Shown: positions 12,101 through 21,100 of the stretch, piece after piece
Position numbering within the stretch: position 1 is the first letter of the stretch
Layout of the letters: the number at the start of each line of letters is the position of its first letter
Source of the DNA: Coix lacryma-jobi var. lacryma-jobi
Lineage: Eukaryota > Streptophyta > Magnoliopsida > Poales > Poaceae
Reading direction: 5' to 3'
Assembly (NCBI GenBank): GCA_009763385.1
Contig: CM019822.1
Coordinates: forward strand, 23,926,842-23,990,841
Length of the DNA stretch: 64,000 nucleotides
The notes under the pieces: model-generated
What the model saw: the letters and a program-made list of their open reading frames with translations, nothing else
What the model was told of the DNA's origin: nothing
Databases searched by the model: none
Program-made: the position numbers and the translations under genes

Positions 12101-15100
12101 TCGTTCCGCCCTCATATTTTGTCGGAGGGTCGGTTTTTCATAGCCCGCAGGCTTTCGTTCCGCCCTCACATTTTGTCGGAGGGTCGGTTTTTCATAGCCC
12201 GCAGGCTTTTGAGATTGTCGTTGGATGGAAAGGGTCTGTTTTGCCCAATCCCATCGACATTCTCTTTTTTTCACATTTTGTTGACGAATGTCTCAACCTT
12301 ATGCTTGGTTGATTTCGTCTTCTACCGATTCGCGTGACATTTTTTGGGGAATTACAGCTACTTTAGTAATGTAGCGGTTACATTCGGCTGCCTCGTTAAA
12401 AAACCTCGCACCCTGATGAAGGGCTTCCGCGACGAGGAAAAAGAGCACAGCCGACCTTTGATTACAAGAATGGTGAAAGAGAGGAAAAATTAAGCCAGAG
12501 TCGAAAAAGAGATAAATTATGGGTAGAAACGGCGCAGATTGCTAGCGTTCCATGTGTGGGCTGATTCTTCACCCTTGTCATTCATCAACCGGAATACACC
12601 GGGCGCTGCCATGCTTGCCACGACGAAGGGGCCTTGCCACTGCGATTGCAGCTTGCCTTGCTTATCAGGCTGCCGAATGGTGACCATGTCTCCAGGCTTG
12701 ATGTCCTTTCGGACTACCGTCTTGTCCCTGTGATGCTTCGTTTCGGCGTGGTACTTCTCAAGGTTTTCTGCAGCCTGCGATCTTATTTCTTCGATAGTGT
12801 CGAGCTCGAGCTGTCTTTGCTCTTCGGTGTTTGGAGCCATTTCAGTTCGAAAGGAGCCCAGTTTTACCTCTTCCGGGGTGACTGCTTCCTCGCCGTAAAG
12901 CAATCTGAACGGTGTGAAACCGGTAGCTCTGGATCGCGAGATGTTGTGGCCCCATACGGCTGTTGTTAGAGTGTTGGCCCATTTTCCTTTCGGCGAGTCA
13001 TACAAGGTTTTCGAAATTGCTGAAAATATTAGGCCATTGGCCCTCTCGACGGCCCCGTTCGCTTGCGGGTAATTTACCGAGGCGAAGTTAAGCCTGATGC
13101 TGATCTCGTCGCAGAAACTCCTGAATTTGGCACAATCAAACTGCTTGCCATTGTCGCAGGTGATGAAAGAGGGGACACTGAAACGGCAGATTATCCTCTG
13201 CCAGACGAATTTGGTTAAGGAGGTTGAAGTTATGCTGGCGAGGGATTTTGCTTCCACCCACTTAGTGAAGTACTCAAGAGCGACATCTGCGAAACGCAGA
13301 TTACCTGGAGCTGCCGGTAGCGGACCGACTATGTCGATGCCCCACCTTTGCAAGGGCCAAGTCGGCACTATCGGCGTGGTTTCGTTTGCTGGGGCTTTCT
13401 GGTTTTTGGCGAACATCTGGCAGCCTTTGCAACATTTGACCAGCTCTCTGGCATCCGATGCGGCGGAAGGCCAGTAGAATCCTTGCCTCATTGCTCTGTG
13501 TGCTATTTCGTGAGGCCCTCTATGCGCTCCGCACATTCCGGCATGCATTTCTTCGAGTAGCTGAATGCCTTCGCGCTTGCTTATGCATTTCAGAAGAGGA
13601 GCTGTTATCCCCTTTTTGAACAACTGCTCTCCGATGATTGCGTAACCTTTCGCTCTGCTGGACATCCTTTCGGCGTCCTTCCTAGACTCCGGCTCGTATG
13701 TCCCGGATAGATAGGCGAATATCTGCGACCTCCAGTCATCACTAGTGATAGCATGTACCGAACTTGGATGTTCTTCCTCCTCTTTCACTGCTTTGGCCGA
13801 GAGCACTTGATAGAACACGTCTGGTGGAAGCGGTAGATTTTGTGCTGCGGCTTTGGCCAGTTCGTCTGCTTCTGCGTTTTCGGCCCTTGGAATGTGACGT
13901 AAGGTGAATCCAGCGAAATGCTTCTCCATTCTTCTGATTGCTGCCAGATACTTGGCTAGCTCTGGTTCTCTTGCTGTGAAATCCTTTTCGGCGTGACCAA
14001 CAACGACTTGGGAATCCGACTTGACTATGCATCTTCTCGCTCCGATTGCTCGGAGCTTTCGTAAACCCAAAAGCACGGCCTCATATTCGGCAGTGTTGTT
14101 GGTTGTGAGGAACTGCAGCCTTGCGGCAAATCTGACCTTTGGTCCTCTTGGCGGCGTGAGGATCGCTGAGATTCCGGCTCCGGCCATTCCCCATGCGCCG
14201 TCACAATTCACTGTCCACACAGGCTCTTCGAATTCAAGCGTTGTGTCGAAAGCGGCGGGAGTCCAGTCTGCTATGAAATCCGCCAATGCCTGCGACTTGA
14301 TTGCGGATCGGTGCTGGAAGTCGATCACATATTCGTTCAGCTCCGCCGCCCACTTGCCGATTCGGCCGATAGCTTCGTTGTTGCGGAACAGTGCTTCCAA
14401 TGGCTGAGCCGAAAGGACTATGATGTGATGGGACTGAAAGTAGTGCTTCAGTTTTCTAGAAGCCATTACTACTGTGTAAGCTATCTTCTCCAGCTCTGAG
14501 TAGTTCAGTTTTGCACCCGAAAGGGCCTCGGAGACGAAGTAGATTGGGAACTGCGTCATCTTGTTTTCGTGCTCCTTCTCTTCCACCAGTACTGCGCTTA
14601 CGGTGGTGTGCGATGCTGCGAGATACAGCAAGAGTGTCGCTTCCGGCGACGGTTTGGATAGCGTGGTCAGTTTTGTCAAATACTCCTTTAGTTGCTGAAA
14701 GGCCTGTCGCTGCTCTTGCCCCCAATCGAAAGGGTCAGAGCTACGCAGAGTTCGGAAGAAAGGCAGTCCTTTTTCAGCGGACCTTGCGATAAATCTGTTC
14801 AAAGAAGCCAGCCTTCCTGTCAACTTTTGCACTTGCTTTCGGTTTGAGGGCGGTTGCATGTTGATGATTGCCGCTATCTTGTCGGGATTAGCTTCAATTC
14901 CTCTTGCCGATACCAGGCAACCGAGGAGCTTGCCTTTCTTAATGCCGAAAATGCACTTGTCAGGGTTGAGCTTCAAGCCACTCTTCCGGAGATTGCCGAA
15001 AGTCTCGAGCAAATCTGCCTGATGATCTTCCTGTCTATCGCTCTTGACCACTATATCGTCAACGTAAGCCAACAAGTTTTTCTTTTGCTTCTGGCTTTCG

Positions 15101-18100
15101 AACACTTTGTCAGTCATTCGCGAAAAAGTAGGGCCTGCATTCCGCAGCCCTTCCGGCATTCGCCGGTAGCAGTATGTGCCTGTAGTGGTGATGAAACTGG
15201 TTTTCTCCTCATCGTCGGGATGAAGCCAAATCTGGTAATAGCCTGAAAAACAATCTAGCAAGCTCATTATTTCACAACCAGATGCAATGTCGACAAGCTT
15301 GTCGATACGAGGCAAAGGATACGGATCCTTCGGGCAGCATTTGTTGAGGTCGGTGAAATCGACGCACATTCGCCATTTTCCATTTTTCTTTTTCACCAAG
15401 ACGACATTGGCCAGCCATTCGGGATATTGGACTGGTCGAATTACTCCAGCATCGAGTAATCTTTGTACTTCGGCTTTCGCCGCGTCTGCCCTTCCGTTTG
15501 ACATCTTTCTCAGTTTTTGCTTTCTGGGTTTAGCGCCGCTTGCAATGTTCAAACTGTGTTGGGCGAGATCTCTGCTAACGCCTTGCAAGTCGCTTGCTGA
15601 CCAAGCGAAAATATCATCGTTATTCGCGAGGAAGGATGCCAAAGCGTTCCTTTCTTCCTCCGGCATGCTTGACCCAATGTGCACGGCTCTTTCGGGCCTG
15701 GAGGCCGCGAGCGGAATTCTTGTCGTTTCTTCGGCTGCCCCGACCTTGCATTCCGACGGGCTGACGGTGGCATGCTCTTCGGTGGTTGCTTGCGATTCGT
15801 TTTTATTCGCCACCTCATTGATAAGGCTGTAGCCTGGGGTTGGCCTTCCCTCAATTCTTCTAGAGGCTTGCTGGTCTCCGCGTACAGTGATGATGCCGAA
15901 AGGAGATGGCATTTTCATGCGCAGGTAGCTTTGCTTAATGACGACGTCAAACCTGTTGGTGAAGCCTCTGCCAAAAATGGCAGTGTAGGGATAGTCCATG
16001 TTTACTATGTCGAATGTCAGTGTCTCGGTGCGGACTCTTTCTCCTTCGGCGAAAGATACAGGGACTTGCTTTTTGCCGATAGCGTCGATTTTCCTTCCTC
16101 CGAACCCATACAGTGAGTTGCCGGCGGGGTCCAGACTGCGCCTGTCGAATCTCATTGCTTCGAAAGCTTTGACGAATAGGATGTCAGCTGAGCTTCCGGT
16201 GTCAATCAGAATATTGTGCAAGGTGAAACCGGCCACATTGGCCGTGGCGACGAAAGCGTCACAATGCGGGTAGTCGCGGACTTTGAAATCAGACTCATCA
16301 AAACATATCGGCGCTAGTGACCAAGTTGGCCTGTTCAGTGGAAGCCTTGGTGATACCGTCTGGACCCTTCGATGATAGTCCTTCCTCGCCCTTTTACTTT
16401 CGTGCTCCAAGTTGGATCCGCCCGTGATAGCGAAAATGTGCCCTCTTGACGGAAGGATGTTGTTGATTGCGCTAGTTTCATTTTCCATCTCCTGCACCTG
16501 CTGGAAACCCGGCTGTGCTTGTTGCCCCTGAGGTTGGGTCTGGACCGGGAGCGCTGGCTGCGGCGTTGGCTGACGCTGGTAGTGCATAGGTGACGAAACT
16601 GCCACCGACTGTGGTGCGAAGACCGGAAGCTGGTAACTCTGATACGCCGGATTGTACCAATGCAAGTTTTGGGGATGCATGTACTGCGGGGGGTGCATAG
16701 GCGTGCTTGCGTAGTTGCCGCATGCTGTTGCCGCTGCTGCCGGGTCTTGGGAATTGTGGAAAACATGCTTGGAGCTTTCGGCGGAGGCTGAGGCTTGGTC
16801 TTTGTCTTTCAGCTCTTTCGCCATCTTGCTGTATTTGCAGTCACGGGTTGTGTGACCGAAATTGCCATCGCAAATGACGCAGTATGGTGGCTTGGGTCCT
16901 CTTCCGCGGCCTCTGCCGTCTCGACCGCCGCGTCCTGTCCTTCCGCTGCGTCCTCCGCGGAAAGGCTGATCAAACCCTCTTTGGGGCTGAAAGTCGGCCA
17001 TATCGGGCCTCACCGTACCTGCCGCTGATTGCGCTGGTTCCTCCTGTAAACTGTTGATTGACCGAAAGGGCCTAACAATTCTTTGATTTGGCACGGGCGG
17101 TGGTCGACTTGCTTTCGTCGCTTGCCTCTGCATCATTCGGGCAGCCTTACGTCGCCGAAAGTCGTCGTCCGACCTCGCGTACGCATTCATCACATCGAAC
17201 AATTCCTTAACATCTTTCGGTGGCTCTCTCGACAGATGAGCGGCGCACTGTCCGGTCCCCAAGCCTTCAATGGCTGCTGCGATCACCGCGGCTTCCGGCA
17301 CGTTCGGCGCTTGAGCCTTGAGCTGTATGAAACGTTTGAGGTACTCAGATAGTGGTTCGTCATCTTGCTGGGTGCAATTCATGAGGTCCCGCGTGGTCTT
17401 GACGTCCGGCCGGAATCCTTGGAAAGTTGCCAGCAATTCGGCCTTCAGCTGTGCCCACGAATAGATGGACAGTGGCTTAAGAGTGGTGTACCAATCGTGA
17501 GCCACGTCTTCGACTGCCAAGATGAGAGATTTTGCTAGGGCCTGATTGTCCCCGCCTGCCGAAAAGACAGCTGTCTCGTAGCTTGCCAAGAACTTGCGCG
17601 GGTTCGCTTTACCGTCGAAAGTCGGAATACGCGGCTTATAGCTGAGCGGCCACGGATGGGCTTGCAACTCCCTCGAGAGCAGAGAGGTTTCGTCGATGGC
17701 GTTGCCGAAAGCCGGCGGTTGCTCTTGCCTTGGTATGAATATATTTTCCTGGGCTATCGGGATTGGGTCCGCCCCAGCCCTCTGCAACTCTTGAATTTCC
17801 CTCTCGAGTTGCCTTTTCTGCGCCTCAGCTCGCCGAATGGCGTTGCGGGTTTCGTCCTCTCTTGCTTTTGCTGCTAATCGCTGCTGCAGCTGATCTCTTT
17901 GCGACAACAGCCTCTCGATTTCGTCTTGCTGTTGTGCCAACGTCTTGATTGCTTGGGCGTGTCTTGTGATTTCGTCAGCATCATCATCCTCTTCGCCGAA
18001 TTCGTCCTCGACGAGTCCTTCCGGTGTTCCATCTCTGCCGAAAGTACGCTGATCCTGGGGCTGCACATTCTGGCTCGTCGATGCTCCCGGTCCCTGCTGT

Positions 18101-21100
18101 GGCTGGGTCTCTATCGCTAGAGCGCCGCCGAAAGGTGGTGGCTCGTTGGCTGTGCTTGGTGGGACTTGGCTGGCTGGAACTGAAGCCGCGATGGTGGCGG
18201 AGGCGTCCTTCCTCGCGGCGATAGTCTCCAGATTGTCGACCGCTCTCGGTGCTCTCCTTGGTGGCATGGTCGCCAATGTTGTTTCGGGGACCGAGATCCC
18301 GAAACAGCGGGTTGTTGCACGAACGAAAGCCCAAAGCGAAAGCGGAAACCGAACGGTGAAACGGGAAAATAATTGATGTGAACAGTGTTCCCCCCTCCCC
18401 CTTGGGAGGCTGGGAGCTTTTTATATTAATCCGGATCAAACTGAAAGTACAAGAATGCCCTTCCAACCACTCTGTTACAATTACAATGATGCCCTACTCA
18501 ACTACTCCATGGTTGCACGCCGCCTCTCCCGGCACGAGGGGCACCATCGTAACTTCGCTCTCTGACGGGCCCAGCGTTCCTGACCAGTGGGCCTGCTCCC
18601 CTTTGACCCAGGCTTCCGTCGACCTGCGAAAACATATGAGAAGCCAAAGTCGTGAATGACGAAAACTTTCGCCGGAAACGCCGGGCTCCTTCCGCGCGAA
18701 TGCTTCCTTTCGCACGAAAACTCCATCCTACCCCGGCCCTGCGGACCGAAGGCGAATGCGTGCTTCCGTGCGAATGCTTCCTTTCGCACGAAAGCTCCGC
18801 CTCCCCTTGGTCCGCAAGCCGAAACGCGCGCTTCCGTGCGAATTCTTACCTTCGCACGAAAGCTTCGCCTTCCCTTGGTCAACGAGCCGAAACGCGTGCT
18901 TCCGCGTGAATGCCCCCTTTCGCACGAAAGCTCCGCCTTCCCTTGGTCCTTGAGCCGAAACGCGTGCTTCCGTGCGAATGCTTACTTTCGCACGAAGGCT
19001 TCGCCTTCCCTTGGTCAACGAGCCGAAACGCGTGCTTCCGCGCGAATGCTCCCTTCCGCATGAAAGCATCGTCATCTTTCGGTAAAATGCGGGTCGGAGG
19101 CGCCTGCGGTCTGGGTGCCGCCCCAACAGGCAGGTCGAACATAAACCCCCATCTCAAGTGCACAAAAATGGGTACTTTGAAAGAGCTTATGCTCCGGTCA
19201 GCACCGGTTTTGTGTGCTAGTACATCTCTCCCAAAATATAAACCCCCATCTTATTTCTCGAGAAATTATTTTTAAAAAACACTAAAATTAACTAAAGATA
19301 TAAAAATGTTAGATTGAACATATTTATAGTAAATTTATTTAGAGATACAGATATCGGGTACTGTTTCCTATATACTGTATTTAGTTAAACTTTAAAAATA
19401 TTTTCTTTTTGAAAAGGGAGACATGTATTTATTTTTTTTTGGTGTTGTGTGGGAATTACTCCCTCCGTCCCGCGAAGATACGTATGGTAAAGCTATGCAG
19501 AAGGCCATGTGATTGGGGTTATATTTGGTGGTCTTCTTGACTGGCTTTTATTTTATGGGGGGCAGCCAAATGGAACTTCTTGATTATCCTGGCCGTAATC
19601 CCACGCGCCGTGGAATTTTTGCCGGTAGCGTCCGGCGTTTCAGAGTTCCCACGAGCATTGCGGTGGTGCCCTGCCCGTAGAACTAGCAGCAGCCTAGGGC
19701 CGCTGGTAGTAGTACTATTCCGTACTATCCTATGACCTAGGTAATGGAGAAAGCAAACCTAACAGCACGGTTCCCTTCTCTCTTGTGTCTTGTCCCTGTC
19801 CTCCATTGTTTTCGAACTTTTTACAGTGGCGCTTTGTGCAGTTCCACGTACTAGCAGTACAACCTGTTGAAAAATCGGCGTCCAATGATCCAATCTTGTC
19901 ACGACCTGAGTGGCGTCCATTGTCAATCGTTGGTTCCTCGATCAAGAGACCAGGCCGCCAGATGATTTCAGACTCGGCCCTGTAGACACGAATTGGCCCA
20001 TCTCGTCGTGGTTCGGCTGGATTCCTGCATGCGCGCATAGTTGCGTTCACGGTTCACGTAGGACGAGCTCTATTCGCTAGCTACTACAAACATCATGCAC
20101 GCACCGAAGTGCCTCGTGATTCAGAAGGGAACAAAATCATCTGTCAGTTCACCACCAAAAACAAAAGACAATCCTAAAATTCATTTGCCTACTACAGTAG
20201 TTGCCTCGCATGTGTGCAATATTTGCATGTCGGGAAAGCAAAGCATCTGGTATTGTATTTTCATGGACCGGTTTTCGCTAGAACATCGTTCCAAAATTGT
20301 TGTGGTGGTTGCTGCTAAATCCATACAGGCTGAGGGCCAGGTGAAACCAGGGTTTTTTATACCGACCGGTAACCGGTCATACCGGCCGGTTACCGGTCAT
20401 ACCGGCCGGTTACCGGTCATACTGGACCGAACCGGTTTCGGGCAGGTCCGGTTCGGTTTTTTTAAATTTTAAATTTTAAATTTTAAAAATAAATTCTGAA
20501 AAAATTCTCAGAAATAGTTCATGATTTATAGAAGCTAATGGTGTAAAATTTTTTCAAATTTGAGTTCGTTTAGTATTTATTTAGCCGTTTAGAAGTTTGA
20601 AGAAAAAGAAAAAGAAAAAGAAAAAGAAAAAATACATAGTCGACGGCCCATTAAATCATGAAGGTCGAAAAACATACTAAACACACTCAAATTTGAAAAT
20701 TTTTGACATCGTTGGATTCTATAAATCATGAAGTATTTTTAGGAATTTTTTAGCATTTTTTTTAAAAAAAATAAATTTGAATTTTGAAAAAACCTCTCAA
20801 ACCGACCGGTAAACCGCTCAAACCGGTCGGTATACCGGTCAAACCGGTCGGTATACCAGTGACAAACCGAACCGAAGCGGCGTTTGAATTCAAAATCCAA
20901 ACCGACCGGTATCCGGCCGGTTACCAAGAAACCGGACCGGTATACCGTTACCGGAGGCCGGCGGTAACCAGATACCGGTCGGTAAAAAAAACCCTGGGTG
21001 AAACTGGAATGCAATAACACACGCGGACGGGACCCCCCAGTGCCAGTGGGCTTATCCGCGGGTGGCCATTGGCGTTTACGTGACTCGAGCCAGAGGCCGC

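Larger units (their letters stand above)
5185..19128 (-). mobile_element. Full-length Ty3/Gypsy retrotransposon, Tat clade
   Basis: This 13,944-bp element lies in minus orientation inside intron 2 of the LEA_2 gene. Its LTRs (5185-6035 and 18277-19128) begin TGTTG and end CAACA. Flanking pentamers are TGCAG on the left and GGCAG on the right, matching at 4 of 5 positions, as expected of an aged 5-bp target duplication. By eye the LTRs differ at 9 bases, 8 of them transitions, plus one 1-bp indel, about 1.06%. With a commonly used grass LTR rate of 1.3e-8 per site per year this implies roughly 0.4 million years. Gag-pol is uninterrupted. The order protease-RT-RNase H-integrase marks Ty3/Gypsy. 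Two RNase H domains and an antisense gene between pol and the 3' LTR mark the Tat clade (Grande/Retand-like). Confidence 0.93.

Noticed and set aside
11774..12337. Repetitive 18-residue-unit proteins on both strands
   Set aside because: Produced by the 54-bp periodicity of the second array.
19458..19500. Stowaway MITE in LEA_2 intron 2
   Set aside because: Only one end (CTCCCTCCGTCCC) is visible; no inverted partner found nearby.
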